Below the pieces are notes generated by a model. The model made no database searches. It saw only the letters and a program-made list of their open reading frames with translations, and was not told where the DNA came from. This document shows positions 16,529 to 25,239 of a stretch of DNA of 64,000 nt, in pieces. A program made the position numbers and the translations under genes. The DNA comes from Alphaproteobacteria bacterium (GTDB lineage: Bacteria; Pseudomonadota; Alphaproteobacteria; SHVP01). How positions within the stretch are numbered: position 1 is the first letter of the stretch; each line of letters begins with the position of its first letter. The stretch is from contig JAVJOO010000001.1 of NCBI GenBank assembly GCA_040216735.1, forward strand, positions 62,001 through 126,000, given 5' to 3'.

Positions 16529-17440
16529 ATGTCGCTGCCGCTGTTCGTTGCCCCCGACGTGGCGCAAGCGCTCGCCGCCGGTGCTCCGGTTGTCGCACTC
16601 GAGTCCACCGTCATCGCCCATGGCTTGCCCGCGCCGCGCAATCTCGACCTCGCCCGGTCCTGCGAGGCCGCGGTCCGCGCCCGCGGGGCAACGCCGGCCA
16701 CCGTCGCCGTCATCGACGGCCAAATCGTCGTCGGGTGTACCGACAACCAAATTCAACGCCTCGCCGCCGGCGGCGATATCGCCAAAGTCAGCCGCCGCGA
16801 CATTGCGGCGGTGATCGCGCGCGGCGACACCGGGGCAACAACCGTCGCCGGCACGATGATGTGCGCCGCCGCCGCCGGGATCGCGATCATGGCAACCGGC
16901 GGCATCGGCGGCGTCCACCGGGGCGGCGAAACCTCGCTCGATGTCTCCGCTGATCTTTACGAATTGGCCCGTGCGCCGGTCGCTGTCGTCTGTTCCGGCG
17001 CCAAGTCGATCCTCGATCTGCCGCGCACACTCGAAGTCCTCGAAACCAACGGCGTGCCGGTTGCGGGCTACGGCACCTCGACCTTCCCTGCCTTCTTCGC
17101 CTCCTCAAGCGGCCTCGCGCTCGACATCCGGGTGGACGGCGCGCGCGCCGCCGCCGATCTCGTCCGTGCCCACCGCGCGCTCCCCGGTGCGGGCGGCCTC
17201 GTGATCGCCAATCCGGTTCCCGCCGCCGCCGCGATCCCGGCGGCGACCGTCGATCGCTGGATCGACGCGGCGCTCGCCGCCGCCCACCGCGACGGCGTCG
17301 CGGGTAAAGCCGTCACGCCCTATTTGCTGAAAGCACTAGTCGACCTTAGCGCCGGCGCCACCCTAAAGGCGAACGTCGCCCTTCTCGTAGACAATGCCGC
17401 TGTCGCCGCCGAGATCGCAGTAGCGCTCGCGGAGGGATGA
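16529..17440 (+). CDS. psuG: pseudouridine-5'-phosphate glycosidase
   Basis: A 303-residue protein with family-defining blocks: VVALESTVIAHGLPAPRN near residue 20, GATPATVAVIDGQIVVGCTD, VSRRDIAAVIARG, GATTVAGTMMCAAAAGI, MATGGIGGVHRG, VVCSGAKSILDLPRTLEVLE and VAGYGTSTFPAFF. The enzyme cleaves the C-C glycosidic bond of pseudouridine 5'-phosphate, giving uracil and ribose 5-phosphate in the cytoplasm, with a lysine and a metal ion. The length fits the family. Its ATG is one base after the psuK stop, and its own stop overlaps the next gene, so translation is probably coupled. Confidence 0.95.
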   Translation: MSLPLFVAPDVAQALAAGAPVVALESTVIAHGLPAPRNLDLARSCEAAVRARGATPATVAVIDGQIVVGCTDNQIQRLAAGGDIAKVSRRDIAAVIARGDTGATTVAGTMMCAAAAGIAIMATGGIGGVHRGGETSLDVSADLYELARAPVAVVCSGAKSILDLPRTLEVLETNGVPVAGYGTSTFPAFFASSSGLALDIRVDGARAAADLVRAHRALPGAGGLVIANPVPAAAAIPAATVDRWIDAALAAAHRDGVAGKAVTPYLLKALVDLSAGATLKANVALLVDNAAVAAEIAVALAEG

Positions 17441-18210
17441 TGCCCCGCTTTTCCGCCAACATCACGACCCTGTTCACCGAACGTGCGCCACTCGACCGGA
17501 TCACGGCAGCCGCCGATTGCGGCTTCAGAGGTTTCGAGGTGCAGTTTCCCTACGATATCCCGATCGACGATTGGGTGGCCGCCAAAGAACGGGCGGGCCT
17601 CGACGTCTCGGTCATTAACTTGCCGGCCGGAGACTTCGCCCAAGGCGGACCCGGTCTTGCCGCGGTGCCCGGCCGAGAGGGACAGTTCCGCGCTGCCGTC
17701 GCCGAAGCACGGCTTTACGCCGAAGCCCTCGAACCACGGTGCGTCAATCTTTTGGCGGGCATCGCCCCGGAAAAACTCGGCCTGGATGCGTGTCGGGCCA
17801 CGTTGATCGAGAACGCGCGATATGCCGCCGAAGCCTTTACCCCGCTCGGCATCCGCGTCGTGATTGAGGCCATCAATACCCGCGACCGGCCGGGCTTCTT
17901 CATTGCCACGTCCGCAGACGCGCTCGACCTGATCGACACCGTCGGCCATCCCAACCTCGGGCTTCAATACGACCTCTACCACATGCACATCATGGAGAGC
18001 GCGCTGGTCGAAACGCTGACCCGCCTCATCGGCCGCATCGGCCATATTCAGTTCGCCGACGCGCCGGGCCGGCACGAACCAGGTACCGGAGACATCGACT
18101 TCGCCGCGGCCTTCGCTGCCATCGACGCGCTCGGTTACGACGGATGGGTCGCCGCCGAATACATCCCGTCCAAACGAACAGAAGAAACGCTACACTGGTT
18201 GAAAGCCTAA
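17437..18210 (+). CDS. hyi: hydroxypyruvate isomerase-like protein
   Basis: This 257-residue TIM barrel belongs to the xylose isomerase-like superfamily. Features include RFSANITTLFTERAPLDRI at the N-terminus, GFRGFEVQFPYD on strand 2, VVIEAINTRDRPGFFI with the metal-binding Glu, LGLQYDLYHMHIMES with Asp and His, HIQFADAPGRHEPGTGDID, and a final WVAAEY with Glu. This matches Hyi/OtnI proteins, which interconvert hydroxypyruvate and tartronate semialdehyde or isomerise 2-oxo-tetronates. It overlaps the psuG stop by four bases, so it belongs to the operon. A link to pseudouridine ribose is not established. ATG codons at 17437 and 17440 are both possible. Confidence 0.8.
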   Translation: MMPRFSANITTLFTERAPLDRITAAADCGFRGFEVQFPYDIPIDDWVAAKERAGLDVSVINLPAGDFAQGGPGLAAVPGREGQFRAAVAEARLYAEALEPRCVNLLAGIAPEKLGLDACRATLIENARYAAEAFTPLGIRVVIEAINTRDRPGFFIATSADALDLIDTVGHPNLGLQYDLYHMHIMESALVETLTRLIGRIGHIQFADAPGRHEPGTGDIDFAAAFAAIDALGYDGWVAAEYIPSKRTEETLHWLKA

Positions 18211-18219
18211 GGAGCAACC

Positions 18220-18975
18220 ATGGGAAAATTGACCGGCAAGTACGCCCTGATCACCGGCGCATCGCGCGGCATCGGCGCGGGGATCGCTCGCGCCTTTGCC
18301 GCTGAAGGCGCCCATGTCGCCGTCAACTATCCCGACGACGCCGAACGCGCCAATGCCGAGGCCGTATGCGCCGAACTTAGCGCGCAGGGCCTCCAAGCCC
18401 TCGCCGTTCAGGCCGACATTTCCGACGAAGCCCAGATCGACGCTATGGTCGAGCGCACGCTCGCCGCATTCGGGCGGATCGACATCCTCGTCAACAATGC
18501 CGGGATCGCGCCGGGCATGTTGATCGAAGAGACTCCCACCGCCGTCTTCGATCGCATTTTTGCGGTCAACGTTCGGGGGCCGTTTCTCGTCACCCGTCGG
18601 GTCTTGCCGCTGATGTATGCGCAAGACTACGGCAAGATCATCAACACCGCGTCACAGCACGCCTATTCCGGCTGGCCCGGCCTAACCGCCTATACTGCGT
18701 CGAAGGGCGCGATCGTGTCGTTCACCCGCAGCCTCGCCCGTGAGGTCGGTGCCCGTAACATCAATGTCAATTGCGTGGCGCCGGGCGGAACCCGGACGCC
18801 GATTCTCGCCGATGTCCCCGACGAACTTGTCGAAGAAGTGCGGCTTGGCATACCCAAGCAGCGCATCGCCGAAGTAGAAGACATTGTACCGGCATACGTC
18901 TTTCTCGCGTCCGACGAGACCCGCCATTTCCATGGCCAATGCCTCAGCCCCAACGGCGGCGACGTGATGCTCTAG
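18220..18975 (+). CDS. SDR-family oxidoreductase (FabG-like)
   Basis: A 251-residue classical short-chain dehydrogenase. It has the nucleotide loop TGASRGIGAG (about 13-22), NNAGIAPG (about 91), a catalytic Ser in NTASQHAYSG, and YTASKGA with catalytic Tyr and Lys. The C-terminus ends HFHGQCLSPNGGDVML. The length and motifs fit NAD(P)-dependent 3-oxoacyl or sugar/polyol reductases. The gene follows hyi by nine bases and is probably the last gene of the psuK-psuG-hyi operon, so a polyol or hydroxy-acid substrate is more likely than a fatty-acid one. The stop codon lies inside a 14-bp tandem duplication. Confidence 0.85.
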   Translation: MGKLTGKYALITGASRGIGAGIARAFAAEGAHVAVNYPDDAERANAEAVCAELSAQGLQALAVQADISDEAQIDAMVERTLAAFGRIDILVNNAGIAPGMLIEETPTAVFDRIFAVNVRGPFLVTRRVLPLMYAQDYGKIINTASQHAYSGWPGLTAYTASKGAIVSFTRSLAREVGARNINVNCVAPGGTRTPILADVPDELVEEVRLGIPKQRIAEVEDIVPAYVFLASDETRHFHGQCLSPNGGDVML

Positions 18976-18988
18976 ACGTGATGCTCTA
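18961..18988. repeat. perfect 14-bp tandem duplication at the end of the SDR gene
   Basis: GACGTGATGCTCTA occurs twice back to back; the stop codon TAG bridges the junction. It looks like recent replication slippage and leaves the protein unchanged. Confidence 0.85.
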
Positions 18989-18993
18989 AATGC

Positions 18994-21006
18994 CTAGCGG
19001 ACACCCGCCTTGCGGAGCGCGCCGACAAACCGGTCGAGGTCGTCGGGGTTGCGGTACGGCGTGAGGTCGCCCGCCAGAACCGAGGGCATTACCGAGCGCA
19101 CCGCGCCCTGGCCCAACTCGAACTCGGCCTTAGCAGGATCGCCCGCTTCGGCGTAACTTGCGGCCAGGAAATAGCGGTTGGCCAGCCAGCCCGGATTGCT
19201 GGCCACGCCCTGCCGGAAGGCGACGATCGCACCCTGATAATCCTCCATCCCGAAACGGGCATGGCCGAGGGCGAACAGATACCAAAACGGCGGTTGCGGA
19301 TTGCGCCGTAGCGCTTTTTCTACTTCCTCCGCACCGCGCTCGGGCGACCCTGCCCAGGTCAGTATCTTGCCCAGCATGGCATACCCGTCGGCATAATTGG
19401 GATTGACGGCAACGGCCTTCTCGGCCGCCGCCAACGCCCGTTCGTAGTCGCGTTGCGCCAAATAGGCCGCGGCCAGCGCACTGTGTGCGGCAGGCAGGTC
19501 GTCGTCGAGCGCGACGGCTCGCTGCGCGGCTTCGAACGACTTTCCATCCAGCGGACGGTCGCTCCATTGTTGGGCCAACAAATACGCGTTGGCCGCGCCT
19601 TCGTAGGCCCGCGCGAATCCGCTGTCAGCACTCACCGACGCCTGGAACAGGCGAATCGCCTCGTCCGTTGCTGCCCGGTTTTCTTGCCGCAGCGCATGTC
19701 GGGCGCGCAGCAACAGGTCGAACGCTTCCGGGTCCGCTGCTTCCTGTCGCTTCAAACGATCGACATCGGCGACGGTGAGGGCGGATCCGACCGCCGACGC
19801 CACCAACTGGGCGACCCGGCGACCGGCACCGGCAACGTCGTCCGGCCCGAGATCGAACGAACGCACCAAGAGCGGCGCGGCGGCCCCGTTCTCCATGAGT
19901 TGCACCGACAATCGAATACGGTCGCCGCTGCGGACGACCTTGCCAAGCAATGCAAAGCGTACGCCGAGCGCCCGCGCCGCCGCCGGTACGGCATCGGGAC
20001 TGGAGCCGAACGCCAATGCGGACCGGGGCGAGGCAATGAACAAACTGCGGCTCCGCGACAGCGCGATGGACACTTCCTCGGCCAGCCCAGTGGCAAGATA
20101 GTCTTGGGCGCGGTCGGACGATGCATTCGCGAACGGCAGCACCGCGATCGAAGGTTCGCTCGGCAGGGTCATCGGTACCGACAGTGCGCCGCTGTTCGCT
20201 GTATCTTGGGTCGGGTCGGCGCCGCTGGCGCTGCCACGCGCTTCGCCTTTGTTTTCGCCCTCCGCGTTGCCACGACCGAACCCCTTCTTCATCGCCCCTT
20301 GAATCGACCCCTCGAACGGCGACGACCCCCCGCCGGCACCCGCTTCATCGACGTTCCCCACCATCGGACCCTGCTGGATGAAGAACACGACGGCGACGAC
20401 GGTCATGATCGCCCCAAGGGCAATTCCGGCGATGCCGCGGCGGCCGAGCCCAACCGAAAGCCGCCGGCCGCCGCCGCCGGAGGCATAGGCGTCGATGTTC
20501 TCGACACCGCGAAAGACCCTGGCGTTGTTGCCGCCGACGGCCTGTTTCCCAAGGTCTTCCCACTCAAGATCGACGCGCTCCACGACCTGTTTGTGGGTTG
20601 CGGCGGTGACTGCAGTGGCTCCAGGCCCGGCGAAATCCCGCAACGCCTTGGCGACCACGACCGCTTCGCCCTTGATGTCGCGCCCGGTCCCGCCGATCCC
20701 GCCGACATGAACGGCACCGCGGAACCACATCCGCTGGGCTTCCTTCTGCTCTTCGTTGTATCCGGCGATTTCTTCGTGGATCGCATTGACGGCGTGAATC
20801 GCGGCGACCGGACTTGGGAATTCGGCCAGGAACGTGTCGCGTTCCGCCGAAAATAGCGTTCCCCGGTTCTCGGCCACCGCATCGCGCACGATCTCGAGGA
20901 ATTTGCGAAGATGAGACAGCGTCGCCTTCTTGTTGGACGCTTGAATAGACGCAAATTCGTCGATGTCGAGCGCAAGGATCGCCGCCAATCGCTGCCGATC
21001 AGCCAC
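18994..21006 (-). CDS. degenerate cyclase-domain / transmembrane / TPR sensor-like protein
   Basis: A 670-residue protein. Residues 5-180 form a class III cyclase homology domain that has lost key residues: metal Asps remain (LALDIDEF, RDTFLAEF), but GDG has become RDT, the adenine-binding Lys is Ser, and the Asn and Arg of the usual VNVAARLE are Val and Ala in VVVAKALRD. One membrane segment follows (about 195-215, IALGAIMTVVAVVFFIQQ), then a Gly/Asn-rich linker, a TolB-like segment (SIAVLPFANASSDRAQDYLA) and four or five TPR-like repeats (about 450-640). A role as non-catalytic sensor or scaffold is inferred. Start is GTG at 21006 behind GGAG. The gene is convergent with the SDR gene. Confidence 0.75.
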   Translation of the reverse strand: MADRQRLAAILALDIDEFASIQASNKKATLSHLRKFLEIVRDAVAENRGTLFSAERDTFLAEFPSPVAAIHAVNAIHEEIAGYNEEQKEAQRMWFRGAVHVGGIGGTGRDIKGEAVVVAKALRDFAGPGATAVTAATHKQVVERVDLEWEDLGKQAVGGNNARVFRGVENIDAYASGGGGRRLSVGLGRRGIAGIALGAIMTVVAVVFFIQQGPMVGNVDEAGAGGGSSPFEGSIQGAMKKGFGRGNAEGENKGEARGSASGADPTQDTANSGALSVPMTLPSEPSIAVLPFANASSDRAQDYLATGLAEEVSIALSRSRSLFIASPRSALAFGSSPDAVPAAARALGVRFALLGKVVRSGDRIRLSVQLMENGAAAPLLVRSFDLGPDDVAGAGRRVAQLVASAVGSALTVADVDRLKRQEAADPEAFDLLLRARHALRQENRAATDEAIRLFQASVSADSGFARAYEGAANAYLLAQQWSDRPLDGKSFEAAQRAVALDDDLPAAHSALAAAYLAQRDYERALAAAEKAVAVNPNYADGYAMLGKILTWAGSPERGAEEVEKALRRNPQPPFWYLFALGHARFGMEDYQGAIVAFRQGVASNPGWLANRYFLAASYAEAGDPAKAEFELGQGAVRSVMPSVLAGDLTPYRNPDDLDRFVGALRKAGVR

Positions 21007-21240
21007 AGCTACTCCGTCCTATTGCCTGGGGTCATGGTACGGTCCTCTCCCATTGCGACAAGACCGCACGGCGCGCGCCCCATGAATTCTTGTGGATAAC
21101 TCGCGTGGCCGATGTCCCGACACCGAACACGCGCACGCGGATTCATACGACTTCGTCCCAAACTGGTTCACAGTCCGAGACGAATCGCGCACTTCTGGCC
21201 CTTGTTCGTCATATGTAGCAAATGCCGGACCAACCGGCGG

Positions 21241-21888
21241 TCAACGCAAAACGATTTCGAACGCGCCGCGCCGCGCGCCAGCCTCGATATCGGTCGCGGA
21301 TGTCAGCACGACGACGAGGCGTTCTTGGTCCACCGCGCTCAGTCGCCTGAACAAAACATCGCGCGGATTCGCCGGATGACCGCGAAGGTACATCTGAGTC
21401 ACAAACGGATCGCGCGCCGGTGCTGCGACCCTGAAATGGATATGCGGTGCGCGGCCGGGATAGGGCACCGGCACGATCGTGCGAAATCGGTAAAGGCCCT
21501 CGCCGTCGGTTTGGGTATGGCCGAAGCCTTGGAAGTACGAATCAGCAGCGCTGCCACCGCGCCGATCACCCGTATGGTGGTAGCGGCCTTGCGCATCGCA
21601 TTGCCAGATCTCCACCCGCGCCGACTCGATCGCCCGGCCCGCCACATCGCGAACGCGGCCTGTCAGATGAAGTACATCGCCCGCCCCGCGCCTGTCGCGG
21701 CCCACCACCTGCAAAAGGTCGTTGTCGGCGTCGAGCGGCAGCGATTCGGGATAGAACGGCCCGGTCGACTGGCGCGGCGTCGGGGCGAGAACCGCCGCCC
21801 GGAGCGGCGCGGCAAACGCCACTAGGAGCGCCCCGCCCAGCACACTGCGCCGAGAAACGGCGCCTACAGTCCGCGATTTTTTGCTCAT
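21241..21888 (-). CDS. intradiol ring-cleavage dioxygenase-like protein, exported by Tat
   Basis: A 215-residue protein with a twin-arginine signal (SRRSVLGGALLVAFAAPLRA) and a single intradiol dioxygenase domain. Candidate Fe(III) ligands are the Tyr in GRYHHTG, the Tyr in GLYRFRT or PYPGR, and the two histidines of APHIHFRV. TGPFYP near the N-terminus is typical of protocatechuate 3,4-dioxygenase-like proteins. These split catechol-type rings between the hydroxyls. Tat-exported single-subunit forms are known, but their substrate is usually undefined. It lies 37 bases downstream of an HbpS-like gene on the same strand, so the two may form an operon. Confidence 0.85.
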   Translation of the reverse strand: MSKKSRTVGAVSRRSVLGGALLVAFAAPLRAAVLAPTPRQSTGPFYPESLPLDADNDLLQVVGRDRRGAGDVLHLTGRVRDVAGRAIESARVEIWQCDAQGRYHHTGDRRGGSAADSYFQGFGHTQTDGEGLYRFRTIVPVPYPGRAPHIHFRVAAPARDPFVTQMYLRGHPANPRDVLFRRLSAVDQERLVVVLTSATDIEAGARRGAFEIVLR

Positions 21889-21925
21889 GGAACAGACACG
21901 GTAGCGCGACCGATAATCCGTCGCA

Positions 21926-22363
21926 TCACGCCGGCGCTTCGGCGTAGTCCAGACCGGCGGCGCGGATACCGGCGAGCGCGCAGGCCTCGTCGCGGTCCGA
22001 CCGATCGCCGCTTATACCGACAGCGCCGATAACCCCGCCGTCGCCGCGGCGCACCAGAACGCCCCCGGCCGCCGGCACCACACGGCCTTGTGACATGGCC
22101 GCCAGCGCATTGAGAAAGGGCGCGTTGCCCGCCAGCCGTTCGGCCAAGGCGCCGGACGAGGTCCCCATGCCGAGCGCCCCCCAGGCCTTGCCGACGGCAA
22201 TGTCGGGTCGCAGAATTCCCGAACGGTCCTCCCGTTGGAAGGCGACAAGGTGCCCACCCGGATCGAGCACGGCGACCGTCAACGGCGCGCAGCCGATTTC
22301 ACGGCCGTGACGCAACGCGCCTTCGATCATGCGATTGGCGAGGTCCAAGGTCAGCGCGGTCAT
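21926..22363 (-). CDS. GlcG/HbpS-family (DUF336) protein
   Basis: This 145-residue protein carries the family pattern: LDLANRMIEGALRHGREIGC, LTVAVLDPGGHLVAFQRED, AVGKAWGALGMGTSSGALAE, GRVVPAAGGVLVRRGDGGVI and GAVGISGDRSDRDEACA. Members bind haem or small molecules, or accompany glycolate and other catabolic operons; catalytic activity is unproven for most. The ATG at 22363 has CAGGAG upstream; the longer frame to 22528 is not supported. The pairing with an intradiol dioxygenase suggests an accessory role in aromatic breakdown. Confidence 0.8.
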   Translation of the reverse strand: MTALTLDLANRMIEGALRHGREIGCAPLTVAVLDPGGHLVAFQREDRSGILRPDIAVGKAWGALGMGTSSGALAERLAGNAPFLNALAAMSQGRVVPAAGGVLVRRGDGGVIGAVGISGDRSDRDEACALAGIRAAGLDYAEAPA

Positions 22364-22428
22364 CTCGACACTCCTGTCGTCGGTAGGGGCATGCCCTATA
22401 GTGACGCCGGGCAAAGGAAGGGACCAGG

Positions 22429-23328
22429 ATGAATATCCCGTTCGTGCGAGAGCTGGAATTCGAGTACGGCGTGGCGGATCGTCTGTCGCCGCTAGTGCGC
22501 CGCGTCGTTGCGAAGAACCCCTCGCCATTCACCTATTACGGCACCGGCACCTACGTGATCGGCAACGGCGAGGTGGCGGTGATCGACCCCGGCCCCGATC
22601 TCGCCAGTCATGTCGACGCATTGGAAGACGCGTTAGCGGGCGAGACCCTCACCCACATCCTGGTAACCCATACCCACCGCGATCACTCGCCGGCCGCGCG
22701 CCTTCTCCAACACCGACTCGGCGGGCTAATTCACGCCTTCGGTCCCCATGGATCGGGGCGCCCGGAAGCCGCCGGCGCGGTCGAGGAAGGCGCCGACCAC
22801 GATTTCGCGCCGGACATTAAACTCCGCGACGGCGATACTGTCGGGGGGGCGGATTGGACGCTCGAAGCGGTTCACACCCCCGGCCATTGCTCCAACCATT
22901 TGTGCTATCGGCTCGGCGAGGAACGTACGCTCTTTACCGGCGACCACGTCATGGGCTGGTCGACCACCGTTGTCGCCCCGCCCGACGGCGACATGCAGGC
23001 CTACATGCACTCGCTCCGCCGCCTCCTAGAAGCGGACGACGCGATCTATTGGCCCACCCATGGCCCCGCGATCCGCAATCCCCGAGCCTTCGTGCACGCC
23101 TATATCGCCCACCGGGAAGCGCGCGAGGCGCAAATCCTGGACTGCCTTAGGGCGGGCCAACATACGATCGAACAGATGGTCGAGCGAATGTACGCAGAGG
23201 TCGATCCGCGCCTCCACCCCGCCGCGGCGCGCTCGGTCCTCTCGCATTTGATCCATTTGGTCGAAACCGGTCGTGCCGTCAGCACAGGCGTACCGTCGTT
23301 GGGCACGACCTACGGCCTATCGGCCTAG
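22429..23328 (+). CDS. MBL-fold metallo-hydrolase (LACTB2-like)
   Basis: A 299-residue protein. The zinc motif is THTHRDHSPAA (about 84-94), followed by HTPGHCSNH, TGDHVMGW and a late WPTHGPAI, giving the full set of metallo-beta-lactamase-fold ligands. The last ~70 residues (HREAREAQILDCLRAGQHTI onward) form the winged-helix tail found in LACTB2-type hydrolases and endoribonucleases. Likely activities are thioesterase, lactonase or RNase; the sequence alone cannot choose. It starts after AAGGAAGGGACCAGG and is divergent from the HbpS-like gene, with GGGCATGCCC in the shared upstream region. Confidence 0.85.
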   Translation: MNIPFVRELEFEYGVADRLSPLVRRVVAKNPSPFTYYGTGTYVIGNGEVAVIDPGPDLASHVDALEDALAGETLTHILVTHTHRDHSPAARLLQHRLGGLIHAFGPHGSGRPEAAGAVEEGADHDFAPDIKLRDGDTVGGADWTLEAVHTPGHCSNHLCYRLGEERTLFTGDHVMGWSTTVVAPPDGDMQAYMHSLRRLLEADDAIYWPTHGPAIRNPRAFVHAYIAHREAREAQILDCLRAGQHTIEQMVERMYAEVDPRLHPAAARSVLSHLIHLVETGRAVSTGVPSLGTTYGLSA

Positions 23329-23376
23329 CGCTCAGCGACGCCCAGGCCGCCCGTCGGCCGTACGACCGGCAGGCGC

Positions 23377-24243
23377 TTAGTGCGCCATCAGCACCGGAAT
23401 GTCGGCATTCTCCAAGACCACACTCGTTGGGCCGCCGATCATCAGGTGCCGCAACCGGCTGTGGGTATAGGCCCCCATCACCATCATGTCGGCGCCGACT
23501 TCGGCTGATTTTTCCAACAGCACATGCCCGATGGGCCGACCAGAATCTTCGATCTGTGCGACGTCGGCTTTGATGTTGTGACACGCGAGATAGGTCACCA
23601 GATCGTCGACATGCGCGTTGGTCCGGAACGCCTCGGGCACGACCATGACGACCACGCGGTCGGCCTGCCCAAGGAAGTGTAAGCCCGCACCGGCGCCGAT
23701 CGCCCGGACCGCCTCGATGCTGCCGTTCCAGGCAATACTCAGCGTCTTGCCAAATGCTTTGCTGGCTGTTGGCGGGGTCAATAGGAGCGGCCTACCGGTT
23801 TCCAGCAGCGCGATCTCGACCGTCGTGCGCTGCGTGTCCCCTTTGCCGCCCGAGCGCGCAGCCACGATCAAATCGGACAGCCGGCCCCGGGTCGCCAGCA
23901 AGTCGTCCTCCCGGCCTACCGCGGTGGCAAAACTCGCGGAAAACCCGGCGCCCGACCGACCTTCGGTAATCGGTGCGTTGGCTTCCTTGGACAAGCGGGC
24001 GAACTGTTCGTGGGCGCGTTCGCGCCGCTCCTCGCCCTCTTTTTCGACGGCGGACATGATGTCTTGAATCATGTTGCTGGTCATTCCCTCGGCCATGTAT
24101 GCAACGCTGTCGCGCGGGTCCAAGGAAACATGGAACGCTTCAACATGGGCGTTGAGGTGGCGACCGACATGGAGCGCGCTCGCGAGCGTTGCCTCGGTGC
24201 TTTCGGCGCCGCTCATCGGCGCGAGAATGATTTTTATTGCCAC
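23377..24243 (-). CDS. universal stress protein family protein, two Usp-like halves
   Basis: A 288-residue cytoplasmic protein with two Usp-like halves. The N-terminal half starts IKIILAPMSGAESTEATLAS. The C-terminal half has TLSIAWNGSIEAVRAI and ends GADMMVMGAYTHSRLRHLMI followed by GGPTSVVLENADIPVLM. The GAYTHSRLR..GG segment corresponds to the ATP-binding G-2x-G-9x-G(S/T) motif of Usp domains, so the second half may bind nucleotide; the first lacks it. Such tandem proteins respond to stress or energy limitation. Start is GTG at 24243. Upstream are cation-efflux and pdxH genes on the same strand. Confidence 0.85.
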   Translation of the reverse strand: MAIKIILAPMSGAESTEATLASALHVGRHLNAHVEAFHVSLDPRDSVAYMAEGMTSNMIQDIMSAVEKEGEERRERAHEQFARLSKEANAPITEGRSGAGFSASFATAVGREDDLLATRGRLSDLIVAARSGGKGDTQRTTVEIALLETGRPLLLTPPTASKAFGKTLSIAWNGSIEAVRAIGAGAGLHFLGQADRVVVMVVPEAFRTNAHVDDLVTYLACHNIKADVAQIEDSGRPIGHVLLEKSAEVGADMMVMGAYTHSRLRHLMIGGPTSVVLENADIPVLMAH

Positions 24244-24309
24244 GACCCTGGAACTCCCCGTTTTGTTGTTGTGGCATCATAGCGCGATGCCAACGCCGAA
24301 CCTAGGCGG

Positions 24310-25236
24310 CTAACGAAAGACCGCATGGTCCTCATCGACCCCTTCGGGATCTTGATGGATCATCACCTCAGCTTCCGGAAAAGCCTGCCGCAGCTTGTCT
24401 TCGACGATGTCGGCGACCCGGTGCGCCTCGATCAGCGAAATCGTCGCAGGCAGTTCGAGATGGAGTTGAATGAACGAATCGCGTCCGGAACTGCGCGTGC
24501 GCAGATCGTGCATGTCGAGGACTTCCTTCGGGGAGGTCGCGATCTCCTTGATTTGGCGGCGCATTTCCTCTGGAAACTCCCGGTCCATTAGTTCGTCGTA
24601 GGACTTCCGGAAGATCCGCCACGCGCTGTAGAACACGAAAATCGCGATCCCGATGGCAAAGAGCGGGTCCGCGACCGTGACCCCAAAGCTCCCTGAAAGA
24701 ATCAGGGCCACGATCACCGACGCGTTGAGCGCAAGGTCGGATTTGTAGTGGAGCGAATCGGCGGCGATGGCGAGCGATTGGGTCCGGCGCACGACATGGG
24801 TTTGGTAGAGCACGAGCCCGATCGTCGCGACAATGGCATAGATCGACACTGCAATACCGATCTCGCCGTTCTCGACCGCGACGGGCCGCGCCAACCGCTG
24901 TGCCGCCTCGAACACCAGGAAGACCGCGGAACCGCTGATAAACGCCGCCTGGCCAAGCCCCGCCAACGCCTCGGCCTTGCCGTGCCCGAAACGGTGCTCG
25001 CGGTCGGCCGGCTGCAGGGCGTGGCGCACCGCAAAAAGATTGATCAGCGAGGCCGCTGCATCCAACAGCGAATCGATTAGGGCGCTCAGCATCGCCACCG
25101 AATCGGTAACCGCCCACGCGCCCAATTTGGCGACAATCAACGTGCCGGCAACGACAACCGAGGCGTAGGTCGCCCGCCGCATCAACCGCCCGGCATGGGC
25201 GGGGTCGACTGCCGGTCTGTTCGGTGCTTCGCTCAT
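24310..25236 (-). CDS. cation diffusion facilitator family transporter (FieF-like)
   Basis: A 308-residue protein with six membrane segments in residues 20-205 and a cytoplasmic C-terminal domain. The inner-membrane metal site is visible as DxxxD in SALIDSLLDAAAS and HxxxD in DSLHYKSDLALN, the tetrad of zinc/iron efflux proteins such as FieF. HRFGHGKAEALAG and the C-terminal HDLRTRSSGRDSFIQLHLEL segment are also characteristic. It exports divalent cations in exchange for protons. Its ATG lies three bases after the pdxH stop, so the two are probably co-transcribed. Confidence 0.88.
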   Translation of the reverse strand: MSEAPNRPAVDPAHAGRLMRRATYASVVVAGTLIVAKLGAWAVTDSVAMLSALIDSLLDAAASLINLFAVRHALQPADREHRFGHGKAEALAGLGQAAFISGSAVFLVFEAAQRLARPVAVENGEIGIAVSIYAIVATIGLVLYQTHVVRRTQSLAIAADSLHYKSDLALNASVIVALILSGSFGVTVADPLFAIGIAIFVFYSAWRIFRKSYDELMDREFPEEMRRQIKEIATSPKEVLDMHDLRTRSSGRDSFIQLHLELPATISLIEAHRVADIVEDKLRQAFPEAEVMIHQDPEGVDEDHAVFR

Positions 25237-25239
25237 CGC

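Noticed and set aside
19453-20856. 467-residue plus-strand frame opposite the cyclase/TPR gene
   Set aside because: Composition is that of an antisense shadow; the minus strand has recognisable domains.
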